This document shows positions 18,115 through 25,210 of a DNA stretch of 64,000 nt, piece by piece (the stretch's first letter is position 1; each line of letters begins with the position of its first letter). The position numbers were made by a program, and so were the translations under genes. This DNA is from Aminipila luticellarii. Its GTDB lineage: Bacteria > Bacillota > Clostridia > Peptostreptococcales > Anaerovoracaceae. The notes beneath the pieces are model-generated. The model had not been told where the DNA came from. It ran no database searches and saw nothing but the letters and a program-made list of their open reading frames with translations. The stretch spans positions 1,736,001 to 1,800,000 of the forward strand of contig NZ_CP035281.1 of assembly GCF_004103735.1 (NCBI RefSeq), read 5' to 3'.

Positions 18115-18777
18115 TTACTCCCATTTAGAGAAGCAGCAGCCGCAGTAATTCTGACGATACAGTCCGTATTCTTTAGACAGCTCCACACTCCTCTGATATC
18201 CGGCCTTCTTTTTAAAATCCATATCGAGAAATGAAAGACCGTAGCTTAACGCTAAGTCTTTTCCGATTTTTGATATCAGCAGATAATTTTTATGAGGGCT
18301 TACGGTCAACGTGGTTCCGAATAGCTCAAAGCCTTTTAATTTGGCTTCTGCGGCTGTTCTTTCCAGCCTTAGCTTAAAGCATTGGGTACAGCGCTTTCCT
18401 CCCTCCGGTTCTTCTTCCAAGCCCTTGACCATGCGGAAAAACTCCTCCGGAAAGAACTCACCTTCTATAAAATCCACCTTCTCATCTTCCATGGCGTTTT
18501 GATTATACGCTTCAATAAATTCCAGCTGGGTTGTCCTTCTTTTTTCGTATTCCTCTTGATCCGTAATATTCGGGTTATAGAAAAATATAGTCACATCGTA
18601 ACTGCCCGCTAATCTTTCGATCACAGACGTGCTGCAAGGTCCGCAGCAGCTGTGAAGCAACAGTTTCGGTTTTTCTTTCATTCGATCCTTTATATCATCT
18701 AATATTATAATCTTATCCCCGCGAAAATAGGATTCTGCCATTTGTCCTATGGGACTGCTCTGTTTTTTATCGTTCAT
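18115..18777 (-). CDS. queH: Epoxyqueuosine reductase QueH
   Basis: A 220-residue metalloenzyme that reduces epoxyqueuosine in tRNA to queuosine, the last step of Q34 synthesis. It replaces the B12-dependent QueG in many anaerobes. Four conserved cysteine clusters are visible: LLHSCCGPC, KRCTQC and the C-terminal YCGCC. The start at 18777 is chosen for the GGAGG five bases before this ATG; an in-frame TTG lies 12 bases upstream inside that site. It ends 17 bases before the priA start and is probably the first gene of the operon. Confidence 0.95.
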   Translation of the reverse strand: MNDKKQSSPIGQMAESYFRGDKIIILDDIKDRMKEKPKLLLHSCCGPCSTSVIERLAGSYDVTIFFYNPNITDQEEYEKRRTTQLEFIEAYNQNAMEDEKVDFIEGEFFPEEFFRMVKGLEEEPEGGKRCTQCFKLRLERTAAEAKLKGFELFGTTLTVSPHKNYLLISKIGKDLALSYGLSFLDMDFKKKAGYQRSVELSKEYGLYRQNYCGCCFSKWE

Positions 18778-18814
18778 CCTTTCCTCCAAAATATATCATA
18801 ATATTTGTTCACTT

Positions 18815-18912
18815 CAATGGAATCATTATACCATGCAAGCATGTCGCCGCATGATGCAATGATTTCTTCCCTGCGGCAAAGCCGACTTCAATCAATGGAA
18901 TCATTATACCAT
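18815..18912. repeat. Duplicated 20-bp box with outward -10-like elements
   Basis: The same 20 bases occur at 18815-18834 and 18893-18912. Read on the minus strand, each copy contains TGGTATAAT, an extended -10 element. They could drive queH, which begins at 18777. The sequence between them is otherwise unremarkable. Confidence 0.6.
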
Positions 18913-19190
18913 AAATTAATTCATTAGATTATTTTGTAATAAAAATTTTATATTCCTTCAATCATACTTCGACGCAGCTCGTGTGTTATAATAACCCCTG
19001 ACGAGCTTTCAAAACGGACTCAGGTTATTGCACCATAAATCACCTTACCTGGTTTACGGGCAGAAATCTCAAATGGAATTTATGGTATAATAACCCCTGA
19101 CGAGCTTTCAAAACGGACTCAGGTTATTGCACCATAAATCACCTTACCTGGTTTACGGGCAGAAATCTCAAATGGAATTTATGGTATAAT
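18903..19190. repeat. MITE-like block bounded by 15-bp inverted repeats
   Basis: A 15-base sequence at 18903-18917 (ATTATACCATAAATT) is exactly the reverse complement of 19176-19190. The block is 288 bp, has no coding potential and contains a tandem duplication. No clear target-site duplication is seen, so insertion-element origin is a suggestion only. Confidence 0.45.
18987..19184 (+). repeat. Two tandem copies of a 99-bp unit
   Basis: 18987-19085 and 19086-19184 look identical, with the first bases of a third copy (TATAATAA) after them. Each unit contains ATAACCCCTGA with TCAGGTTAT as an imperfect inverted repeat and ACCATAAAT with ATTTATGGT as a perfect nine-base one. The junctions form TGGTATAAT extended -10 elements reading toward the radical SAM gene at 19236. 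Confidence 0.85.
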
Positions 19191-19235
19191 AAACGTTAAT
19201 CACAGAATACAACAAATACAATAAAAGGAGTTTCC

Positions 19236-20144
19236 ATGAAAACAATTACTTGCGATGCCGAAAATCCAATAAACAGCATTGGCTTATATTTAAAAAAATA
19301 TTTTGGGAAAAAAACAATCAAGCTTTCTTTAGACGGTGGGTTCACCTGCCCCAACAGAGACGGCAGCAAGGGCTGGGGGGGCTGCATATTTTGTTCTGCT
19401 GACGGCTCAGGCGATTTTGCAAGTACGATTCCTGATCAGATCCGGCTTTTATCTAAAAAATGGCCTGACAGCAATCATTTAGCCTATTTTCAAAATCATA
19501 CCAATACCTATGCGCCCGTATGGGAGCTTCGCGAAAAATATACTTCCGTTTTGAATGAACCGGGCATTTCCGGTATCGCCATCGCCACACGGCCGGACTG
19601 TCTGTCTGACGAAGTATATGAATTGTTGGAGGAAATCAATCAAAAAACATTTTTGTGGGTAGAATTAGGACTACAGACCATTCACGAACAGACATCGGAG
19701 CGGATTAACCGCTGTTATCCGCTGAGCGTGTACGATCAAGCTGTGAAAAGACTTAGGGAACTGAATATAAGGACAGTCGTGCATCTCATTTTTGGACTTC
19801 CGGGCGAGTCAAAACAAGATATGCTGGATTCCGTAAGATATGTCTGCAACGATGAAATATTTGGCTTAAAAATGCATATGCTTAACGTGGTTAAGGGTTC
19901 ACAAATGGAAAAGCTATATCCAAGCTATGTCTCCTTTGGCAGTATCGAAGAATACGTCCATTTAGTCGTAGATGCCTTGGAAATCATCCCTCCGGATATT
20001 ACAATCCACCGAATGAGCGCAGACGCACCAAGACCCATTCTCATCTCCCCGGAATGGAGCTATCGAAAACGCACCATTCTCAACGGCATACATCAGGAAC
20101 TAAGAAACAGAAACAGCTGGCAGGGAAAAAAATGCCAGCTCTAA
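19236..20144 (+). CDS. TIGR01212-type radical SAM protein (YtqA-like)
   Basis: A 302-residue radical SAM protein. The iron-sulphur motif appears as CPNRDGSKGWGGCIFC, the form typical of the TIGR01212/YtqA family. A TIM-barrel core follows (WVELGLQTIHEQTSERINR, HLIFGLPGE) and the C-terminus has RMSADAPRPILISPEWS. The family is widespread in Firmicutes but its substrate is not settled; a tRNA- or RNA-modifying role is a reasonable guess from its relation to Elp3. It ends overlapping the thymidine kinase gene tail by four bases. A possible promoter lies in the 99-bp repeat upstream. Confidence 0.9.
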   Translation: MKTITCDAENPINSIGLYLKKYFGKKTIKLSLDGGFTCPNRDGSKGWGGCIFCSADGSGDFASTIPDQIRLLSKKWPDSNHLAYFQNHTNTYAPVWELREKYTSVLNEPGISGIAIATRPDCLSDEVYELLEEINQKTFLWVELGLQTIHEQTSERINRCYPLSVYDQAVKRLRELNIRTVVHLIFGLPGESKQDMLDSVRYVCNDEIFGLKMHMLNVVKGSQMEKLYPSYVSFGSIEEYVHLVVDALEIIPPDITIHRMSADAPRPILISPEWSYRKRTILNGIHQELRNRNSWQGKKCQL

Positions 20145-20719
20145 GGCTCTAATCTTCCGTCGTTATAATGTTTCCGGCAGAGGGAGACGTACATGTCGTT
20201 TCCGCCTACAACGACCTGCTCCCCTTGCTTTACAAATTTTCCATCCACAATTCTGGCCACCATGGTAGCTTTTCGCCCGCACCAGCATATGGTTTTTATT
20301 TCTTCTATCTTATCCGCATACACCAGCATGTAATAGGAGCCTTCAAATAATTCATTCCTAAAATCGTTTTTTAGCCCATAAGCTAACACCGGGACATCAC
20401 AGCTGTCTACAATCTCCACCAATTCCTGAACGTGGTGCTTCTTTAAAAACTGACATTCATCTACCAGCACACAATCTACTTTTTGCTTTGTATTTTCAGA
20501 CAGAAACAATTCCAGAATATTTGTATCGTCTGCCACCATTATAGCCTCTCTCTGTATTCCTATCCTTGACGTAATAACGCCTGCTCCGTAGCGGTCATCC
20601 ACACTTGGAACCAGCGTCAAGACCCGCTTTCCTCTTTCTTCATAATTATATGCTACTTTTATCAGTTCAATAGACTTTCCTGCATTCATCGTACTGTATC
20701 TATAATAAAGCTGTGCCAC
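20141..20719 (-). CDS. tdk: Thymidine kinase (type II)
   Basis: A 192-residue enzyme that phosphorylates thymidine for the dTTP salvage route. The P-loop is YSTMNAGKS, the Walker B LVDECQFL, and a C-terminal zinc site has ICWCGRKA and SLCRKH. The GTG start at 20717-20719 is chosen since AGGAGG lies about eight bases upstream and the length then equals other clostridial enzymes; upstream extension to 20812 would cross the promoter. Transcribed toward the radical SAM gene. Confidence 0.95.
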   Translation of the reverse strand: MAQLYYRYSTMNAGKSIELIKVAYNYEERGKRVLTLVPSVDDRYGAGVITSRIGIQREAIMVADDTNILELFLSENTKQKVDCVLVDECQFLKKHHVQELVEIVDSCDVPVLAYGLKNDFRNELFEGSYYMLVYADKIEEIKTICWCGRKATMVARIVDGKFVKQGEQVVVGGNDMYVSLCRKHYNDGRLEP

Positions 20720-20764
20720 TTTTCGTCCTCCTATTATCTTATGTATAACTTGAATACTTCTATC

Positions 20765-20793
20765 ATTGTAATTGAAATTCCATCTAAAATCAA
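20765..20793 (-). promoter_or_regulatory. tdk promoter
   Basis: On the minus strand TTGATT (complement 20788-20793) and TACAAT (complement 20765-20770) are spaced by 17 bases, 46 bases before the tdk GTG. It overlaps the divergent plus-strand promoter almost fully. Confidence 0.6.
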
Positions 20794-20800
20794 ATATAAT
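20772..20800 (+). promoter_or_regulatory. Promoter of the small membrane-protein gene
   Basis: TTGAAA at 20772-20777 and TATAAT at 20795-20800 are 17 bases apart, a near-consensus sigma-A site, 43 bases before the proposed start at 20843. Confidence 0.65.
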
Positions 20801-20842
20801 TATAAAGAACAAATTGTTTTAGAGGAAGGATCAAAATTTGAT

Positions 20843-21181
20843 ATGGTATTATTATGGTTAATTGCGAAATGTGTTCTGATCGGAATCATATGGGCTGCGC
20901 TTTTCATTCCCACATTTTTTAATAGCGGAGGAGCCTTTAAATATATTCTGGCAGTATGCATCATCGCCGCCCTATGTTACTTTTTCAGGAGCTATAATAC
21001 GCTCATAAATACTATGACTCTTATTGCATTAGTCGGTCTGGTCATAGCCTTTATTTCGTCCATAGCCGTTTTTGAAAAAGAAGCGCGGAACAAATCTAAA
21101 ATCATTACGTTTTCATGCATCATCTCCGGACTGTCCTATTTAATCACCATTTTATTTTTTAATAGTGTACATATCCTTTAA
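20843..21181 (+). CDS. Small polytopic membrane protein of unknown function
   Basis: A 112-residue protein with four probable membrane helices (beginning near LLWLIAKCVLIGIIW, YILAVCIIAALCYF, TMTLIALVGLVIAFI and IITFSCIISGLSYLI) joined by short loops. The family is not recognised. An ATG at 20741 would add 34 residues, but it starts upstream of the promoter, so 20843 is preferred; a GAGGAAGG site lies about 13 bases before it, which is long. Transcribed divergently from tdk and ended by the terminator before the tRNA genes. Confidence 0.65.
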   Translation: MVLLWLIAKCVLIGIIWAALFIPTFFNSGGAFKYILAVCIIAALCYFFRSYNTLINTMTLIALVGLVIAFISSIAVFEKEARNKSKIITFSCIISGLSYLITILFFNSVHIL

Positions 21182-21291
21182 TGTAAAAATTTAAACGTCT
21201 CTGCGCGGTGCTTTTAGCTCATAGTCGCTCGCATTTTATCAGTAGCTTTTATGATACTCCGTCAATATCGCAAGCGATATTCCCTACGTAA

Positions 21292-21322
21292 TAAAAAAAC
21301 GCTTCAAAAGAAGCGTTTTTTT
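21292..21322. terminator. Terminator of tRNA array 1 (bidirectional)
   Basis: The stem AAACGCTTC with GAAGCGTTT, loop AAAA, has T runs on both strands. It lies directly after the 3' CCA of the last tRNA on the minus strand and also faces the small membrane-protein gene. Confidence 0.9.
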
Positions 21323-21397
21323 GGTGCCCAGACTCGGAATCGAACCAAGGACACGAGGATTTTCAGTCCTCTGCTCTACCTACTGAGCTATCTGGGC
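21322..21397 (-). tRNA. tRNA-Phe (GAA)
   Basis: Cloverleaf on the minus strand with GCCCAGA/TCTGGGC acceptor, loop CTGAAAA (anticodon GAA), TTCGATT T-loop and encoded CCA. Identical in sequence to the copy at 23168-23243. Confidence 0.97.
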
Positions 21398-21440
21398 ATA
21401 CTGTTGTTTATAAAGTTCTTTTTTCCTCTTTAGAAAAAAA

Positions 21441-21517
21441 TGGTCGGGGTGGCAGGATTTGAACCCGCGGCCCACTGGTCCCAAACCAGTTGCGCTACCA
21501 AGCTGCGCTACACCCCG
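21441..21517 (-). tRNA. tRNA-Pro (TGG)
   Basis: Cloverleaf with CGGGGTG/CACCCCG acceptor, anticodon loop TTTGGGA (anticodon TGG) and encoded CCA; identical to 23354-23430. Confidence 0.97.
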
Positions 21518-21642
21518 ATACAAAACAAACTGTTCAATTTTATGGCAGAAAAGGTGAGCTTCAAACTCACGGTTCCTTATTTAAAAAAACCATTCCGGGC
21601 GGTATGGGAATACCGTCAGCAGAATGTATATATTCTATAAAT

Positions 21643-21718
21643 TGGTGACCCATCGGAGACTCGAACCCCGGACACCTTGATTAAAAGTCAAGTGCTCTGC
21701 CGACTGAGCTAATGGGTC
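21643..21718 (-). tRNA. tRNA-Lys (TTT)
   Basis: Anticodon loop CTTTTAA (TTT), acceptor GACCCAT and encoded CCA; identical to 23813-23888. The spacer upstream has a diverged counterpart before the second copy. Confidence 0.97.
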
Positions 21719-21721
21719 ATA

Positions 21722-21796
21722 TGGCTGGGGTAGCAGGACTCGAACCTACGAATGACGGAGTCAAAGTCCGTTGCCTTACCGCTTGGCTATACCCCA
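21722..21796 (-). tRNA. tRNA-Gln (TTG)
   Basis: Anticodon loop CTTTGAC (TTG), acceptor TGGGGTA/TACCCCA, G discriminator, encoded CCA. The only Gln tRNA in the window and unique to array 1. Confidence 0.97.
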
Positions 21797-21852
21797 ATCT
21801 TACAAGGCCCTAACCCAATCTGTTATTGAATCACGGCAGAGTTTAAAAAAAA

Positions 21853-21929
21853 TGGTGAGCCCATAGGGATTTGAACCCTAGACACACGGCTTAGAAGGCC
21901 GTTGCTCTATCCAGCTGAGCTATGAGCCC
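21853..21929 (-). tRNA. tRNA-Arg (TCT), copy 1
   Basis: Anticodon loop CTTCTAA (TCT), acceptor GGGCTCA paired with TGGGCTC through two G-U pairs, A discriminator, CCA encoded. Differs from copy 2 at the discriminator and in the T arm. Confidence 0.96.
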
Positions 21930-21945
21930 ACATCACAAAAGTACA

Positions 21946-22019
<74 letters not shown>

Positions 22020-22025
22020 ATGATT

Positions 22026-22100
22026 TGGAGCGGAAGACGAGATTCGAACTCGCGACCCTCGCCTTGGCAAGGCGATGCTCTACCCCTGAGCCACTTCCGC
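22026..22100 (-). tRNA. tRNA-Gly (GCC)
   Basis: Anticodon loop TTGCCAA (GCC), acceptor GCGGAAG, encoded CCA; repeated at 24086-24160. Confidence 0.97.
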
Positions 22101-22109
22101 ATATTTTAT

Positions 22110-22194
22110 TGGTCGAGGGTGGTGGATTCGAACCACCGAAAGCTCAGCTAACGGATTTACAGTCCGCCCCCTTTGGCCACTCGGGAAACCCTCG
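22110..22194 (-). tRNA. tRNA-Tyr (GTA)
   Basis: Class II tRNA of 85 bases with a long variable arm; anticodon loop CTGTAAA (GTA), acceptor CGAGGGT, encoded CCA; repeated at 24170-24254. Confidence 0.97.
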
Positions 22195-22254
22195 AAAATT
22201 TTATATTGGCAACGAGCCCTTTCGGGTTCGATTCCCTTCTTATTTCTTATAATT

Positions 22255-22722
22255 TGGAGCTGGTGGAAGGAATTTGCAGTTGCTCCGCATCTGCCGTTCT
22301 GCGCTTCCTTTTCAGTCAGCTTGAACCTCTCGCTGCTCAAAAGTCATTTAGACTTTCTCGTTTACGCTCGAGCCCTTTCGGGTTCGATTCCCTTCTTATT
22401 TCTTATAGTTTGGAGCTGGTGGAGGGAATTTGCAGTTGCTCCGCATCTGCCGTTCTGCGCTTCCTTTTCAGTCAGCTTGAACCTCTCGCTGCTCAAAAGT
22501 CATTTAGACTTTCTCGTTTACGCTCGAGCCCTTTCGGGTTCGATCCCCTTCTTATTTCTTATAGTTTGGAGCTGGTGGAGGGAATTTGCAGTTGCTCCGC
22601 ATCTGCCGTTCTGCGCTTCCTTTTCAGTCAGCTTGAACCTCTCGCTGCTCAAAAGTCATTTAGACTTTCTCGTTTACGCTCGAGCCCTTTCGGGTTCGAT
22701 TCCCTTCTTATTTCTTATAGTT
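22255..22722 (-). repeat. Three tandem 156-bp units with truncated tRNA-Thr 3' ends (array 1)
   Basis: Three units start at 22255, 22411 and 22567 with a period of exactly 156 bases; the true tRNA-Thr starts in phase at 22723. Each unit begins (plus strand) with the last 19-20 bases of the tRNA-Thr gene, including its CCA, then departs into unrelated sequence. On the transcribed strand each unit can form a hairpin CGAACCC-GAAA-GGGCTCG (one mismatch) and AAAGTC-TAAAT-GACTTT. No protein is likely; frames that read through are by-products of the repeat. Half a kilobase with no tRNA inside a tRNA operon. Confidence 0.9.
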
Positions 22723-22797
22723 TGGAGCTGGTGGAGGGAATCGAACCCCCAACCTGCTGATTACAAATCAGCTGCTCTACCGTTGAGCCACACCAGC
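22723..22797 (-). tRNA. tRNA-Thr (TGT)
   Basis: Anticodon loop TTTGTAA (TGT), acceptor GCTGGTG, encoded CCA; repeated at 24626-24700. Its 3' end is the source of the partial copies in the adjoining repeat. Confidence 0.97.
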
Positions 22798-22820
22798 GCG
22801 CTTTGTATCTTCAATAAAAT

Positions 22821-22897
22821 TGGCGACCTGGATCGGGCTCGAACCGACGACCTCCAGCGTGACAGGCTGGCATTCTAACCAACTGAACTACCAGGCC
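22821..22897 (-). tRNA. tRNA-Asp (GTC)
   Basis: Anticodon loop CTGTCAC (GTC), acceptor GGCCTGG, G discriminator, encoded CCA; repeated at 24724-24800. Confidence 0.97.
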
Positions 22898-22907
22898 ATT
22901 TGTAATT

Positions 22908-22983
22908 TGGTGGGCGTTATAGGGCTCGAACCTATGACCCTCTGCTTGTAAGGCAGATGCTCTCCCAGCTGAGCTAAACGCCC
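22908..22983 (-). tRNA. tRNA-Val (TAC)
   Basis: Anticodon loop CTTACAA (TAC), acceptor GGGCGTT, encoded CCA; repeated at 24811-24886. First tRNA after the array 1 promoter. Confidence 0.97.
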
Positions 22984-23029
22984 AAATCACTTGCTGTTCT
23001 AGTGTTTTATCTACTTGACACAGTTATTT

Positions 23030-23058
23030 ATGTTATACTATTTGTCATTGTTTGTCAA
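23030..23058 (-). promoter_or_regulatory. Promoter of tRNA array 1
   Basis: On the minus strand TTGACA (complement 23053-23058) is followed by TAACAT at a 17-base spacing (complement 23030-23035); TATAAC two bases upstream is an alternative -10 at 15-base spacing. It is followed by a leader of about 45 bases and tRNA-Val. Nearly the same sequence stands before array 2. The stretch 23059-23167 holds nothing else I recognise. Confidence 0.65.
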
Positions 23059-23167
23059 TACTTTTTATATATTTTTAATGCTATCAAAGTCAAAAACTTA
23101 TAATAACACGACCTTTTCAGAAAAAAAATAGCCCCTCGGACAAAGTCTGCAAGAAACTACTTTTCAA

Positions 23168-23243
23168 TGGTGCCCAGACTCGGAATCGAACCAAGGACAC
23201 GAGGATTTTCAGTCCTCTGCTCTACCTACTGAGCTATCTGGGC
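23168..23243 (-). tRNA. tRNA-Phe (GAA), second copy
   Basis: Same 76 bases as 21322-21397, anticodon GAA, encoded CCA. Last gene of array 2. Confidence 0.97.
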
Positions 23244-23265
23244 AAATTTTATAGGTTTATAATGA

Positions 23266-23342
23266 TGGTGGGCCATCAGGGACTTGAACCCCGGACCTGC
23301 CGGTTATGAGCCGGACGCTCTGACCAACTGAGCTAATGGCCC
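23266..23342 (-). tRNA. tRNA with CAT anticodon (Met, or Ile2)
   Basis: Acceptor GGGCCAT/ATGGCCC, loop CTCATAA (CAT), encoded CCA. The fully paired first base pair argues against initiator tRNA. Whether it is elongator Met or Ile2 (lysidine-modified) cannot be decided by eye. Confidence 0.9.
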
Positions 23343-23353
23343 CTGTCGTTTAA

Positions 23354-23430
23354 TGGTCGGGGTGGCAGGATTTGAACCCGCGGCCCACTGGTCCCAAACC
23401 AGTTGCGCTACCAAGCTGCGCTACACCCCG
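23354..23430 (-). tRNA. tRNA-Pro (TGG), second copy
   Basis: Identical 77 bases to 21441-21517; anticodon TGG. Confidence 0.97.
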
Positions 23431-23448
23431 AAAAATATTCAACTAAAT

Positions 23449-23524
23449 TGGCAGGGGTAGTAGGACTTGAACCCACGGCGCATAGTTTTGGAGACTATCG
23501 CTCTACCAACTGAGCTATACCCCT
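23449..23524 (-). tRNA. tRNA-Trp (CCA)
   Basis: Anticodon loop CTCCAAA (CCA), acceptor AGGGGTA/TACCCCT, G discriminator, encoded 3' CCA. Confidence 0.97.
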
Positions 23525-23533
23525 ACAGATATA

Positions 23534-23625
23534 TGGCGGAGAAGATGGGATTCGAACCCATGCGGCCCTTACGAACCCTAACGGTTTAGCAAACCGTCCT
23601 CTTCAGCCTACTTGAGTACTTCTCC
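23534..23625 (-). tRNA. tRNA-Ser (GCT)
   Basis: Class II tRNA of 92 bases with a long variable arm; anticodon loop TTGCTAA (GCT), acceptor GGAGAAG. Confidence 0.97.
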
Positions 23626-23639
23626 ATATACACAATTTA

Positions 23640-23728
<89 letters not shown>

Positions 23729-23812
23729 ATCTATGAGCTCTACTACTTTATTTAAATAAACATTCCGCCCAGTATCAAAACACTGCCTACAGAATGTATA
23801 TATCTTATAAAT

Positions 23813-23888
23813 TGGTGACCCATCGGAGACTCGAACCCCGGACACCTTGATTAAAAGTCAAGTGCTCTGCCGACTGAGCTAATGGGTC
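23813..23888 (-). tRNA. tRNA-Lys (TTT), second copy
   Basis: Identical to 21643-21718; anticodon TTT. Confidence 0.97.
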
Positions 23889-23912
23889 ATATATATCCTA
23901 TACAATTAAAAA

Positions 23913-23989
23913 TGGCGAGCCCACAGGGATTCGAACCCCGGACACACGGCTTAGAAGGCCGTTGCTCTATCCAGCTGAGCTATGAGCCC
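23913..23989 (-). tRNA. tRNA-Arg (TCT), copy 2
   Basis: Anticodon TCT as in copy 1, but with a G discriminator and a T arm CGGGG-TTCGAAT-CCCTG in place of TAGGG-TTCAAAT-CCCTA. Confidence 0.96.
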
Positions 23990-24005
23990 ACATCACAAAA
24001 GTACA

Positions 24006-24079
<74 letters not shown>

Positions 24080-24085
24080 ATGATT

Positions 24086-24160
24086 TGGAGCGGAAGACGA
24101 GATTCGAACTCGCGACCCTCGCCTTGGCAAGGCGATGCTCTACCCCTGAGCCACTTCCGC
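24086..24160 (-). tRNA. tRNA-Gly (GCC), second copy
   Basis: Identical to 22026-22100; anticodon GCC. Confidence 0.97.
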
Positions 24161-24169
24161 ATATTTTAT

Positions 24170-24254
24170 TGGTCGAGGGTGGTGGATTCGAACCACCGAA
24201 AGCTCAGCTAACGGATTTACAGTCCGCCCCCTTTGGCCACTCGGGAAACCCTCG
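24170..24254 (-). tRNA. tRNA-Tyr (GTA), second copy
   Basis: Identical to 22110-22194; anticodon GTA. Confidence 0.97.
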
Positions 24255-24314
24255 AAAATTTTATATTGGCAACGAGCCCTTTCGGGTTCGATTCCCTTCT
24301 TATTTCTTATAGTT

Positions 24315-24625
24315 TGGAGCTGGTGGAGGGAATTTGCAGTTGCTCCGCATCTGCCGTTCTACGCTTCCTTTTCAATCAGCTTGAACCTCTCGCTACTCAA
24401 AAGTCATTTAGACTTTCTCGTTTACGCTCGAGCCCTTTCGGGTTCGATTCCCTTCTTATTTCTTATAGTTTGGAGCTGGTGGAGGGAATTTGCAGTTGCT
24501 CCGCATCTGCCGTTCTGCGCTTCCTTTTCAATCAGCTTGAACCTCTCGCTACTCAAAAGTCATTTAGACTTTCTCGTTTACGCTCGAGCCCTTTCGGGTT
24601 CGATTCCCTTCTTATTCTTATAGTT
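24315..24625 (-). repeat. Two tandem 156-bp units with truncated tRNA-Thr 3' ends (array 2)
   Basis: Units start at 24315 and 24471; the second is one base short (155), then the true tRNA-Thr starts at 24626. The units match those of array 1 but both carry CAATCAGC and GCTACTC where all array 1 units have CAGTCAGC and GCTGCTC. So units within one array resemble each other more than they resemble the other array. Confidence 0.9.
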
Positions 24626-24700
24626 TGGAGCTGGTGGAGGGAATCGAACCCCCAACCTGCTGATTACAAATCAGCTGCTCTACCGTTGAGCCACACCAGC
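24626..24700 (-). tRNA. tRNA-Thr (TGT), second copy
   Basis: Identical to 22723-22797; anticodon TGT. Confidence 0.97.
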
Positions 24701-24723
24701 GCGCTTTGTATCTTCAATAAAAT

Positions 24724-24800
24724 TGGCGACCTGGATCGGGCTCGAACCGACGACCTCCAGCGTGACAGGCTGGCATTCTAACCAACTGAACTACCAGGCC
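24724..24800 (-). tRNA. tRNA-Asp (GTC), second copy
   Basis: Identical to 22821-22897; anticodon GTC. Confidence 0.97.
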
Positions 24801-24810
24801 ATTTGTAATT

Positions 24811-24886
24811 TGGTGGGCGTTATAGGGCTCGAACCTATGACCCTCTGCTTGTAAGGCAGATGCTCTCCCAGCTGAGCTAAACGCCC
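24811..24886 (-). tRNA. tRNA-Val (TAC), second copy
   Basis: Identical to 22908-22983; anticodon TAC. Confidence 0.97.
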
Positions 24887-24932
24887 AAATCACTTGCTGT
24901 TCTAGTGTTTTATCTACTTGACACAGTTATTT

Positions 24933-24961
24933 ATGTTACACTATTTGTCATTGTTTGTCAA
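24933..24961 (-). promoter_or_regulatory. Internal promoter of tRNA array 2
   Basis: Duplicate of the array 1 promoter: TTGACA (complement 24956-24961), 17 bases, TAACAT (complement 24933-24938). One base differs just upstream (TGTAAC where array 1 has TATAAC). Confidence 0.6.
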
Positions 24962-25003
24962 TACTTTTATTTGACCGACAAAATCGCTTTTTCATTTTAT
25001 AAA

Positions 25004-25078
25004 TGGCTCCAAGGGTGGGGCTCGAACCCACAGCCTATCGGTTAACAGCCGAGTGCTCCACCATTGAGCTACCTTGGA
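25004..25078 (-). tRNA. tRNA-Asn (GTT)
   Basis: Anticodon loop CTGTTAA (GTT), acceptor TCCAAGG, G discriminator, encoded CCA. Single copy, first gene of the tRNA region. Confidence 0.97.
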
Positions 25079-25120
25079 ACAATTCTGCTCGTGCGACCAC
25101 ACGCATTAGCGACGATATTT

Positions 25121-25149
25121 ATCTTAGCATAGCACCTTTAATATGTCAA
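25121..25149 (-). promoter_or_regulatory. Promoter of tRNA-Asn
   Basis: TTGACA (complement 25144-25149) and TAAGAT (complement 25121-25126) at 17-base spacing on the minus strand, about 43 bases before tRNA-Asn. Confidence 0.65.
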
Positions 25150-25210
25150 ACACTTTTTTACAATTTCTTTTATTTTTTATTCGTTTTTCTGGAAATCCTT
25201 ACAAATTCAA

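Noticed and set aside
18987-19184. Riboswitch in the 99-bp repeat
   Set aside because: The inverted repeats are small and far apart, and the duplicate lies upstream of the likely start points; no known riboswitch core is seen.
21541-21642. Rho-independent terminator in the spacer before tRNA-Lys
   Set aside because: The stem is broken and not followed by a clear T run; the related spacer at 23740-23812 is also diverged.
22200-22725. CRISPR array
   Set aside because: The repeats are 156 bases with no short repeat/spacer alternation, lie inside a tRNA operon and have no cas genes near.
22173-22878. Long open frames through the 156-bp repeats (and the matching ones at 24233-24781)
   Set aside because: They only restate the repeat and tRNA sequence in frames made by repetition, run through tRNA genes in the antisense sense, and have no ribosome site.
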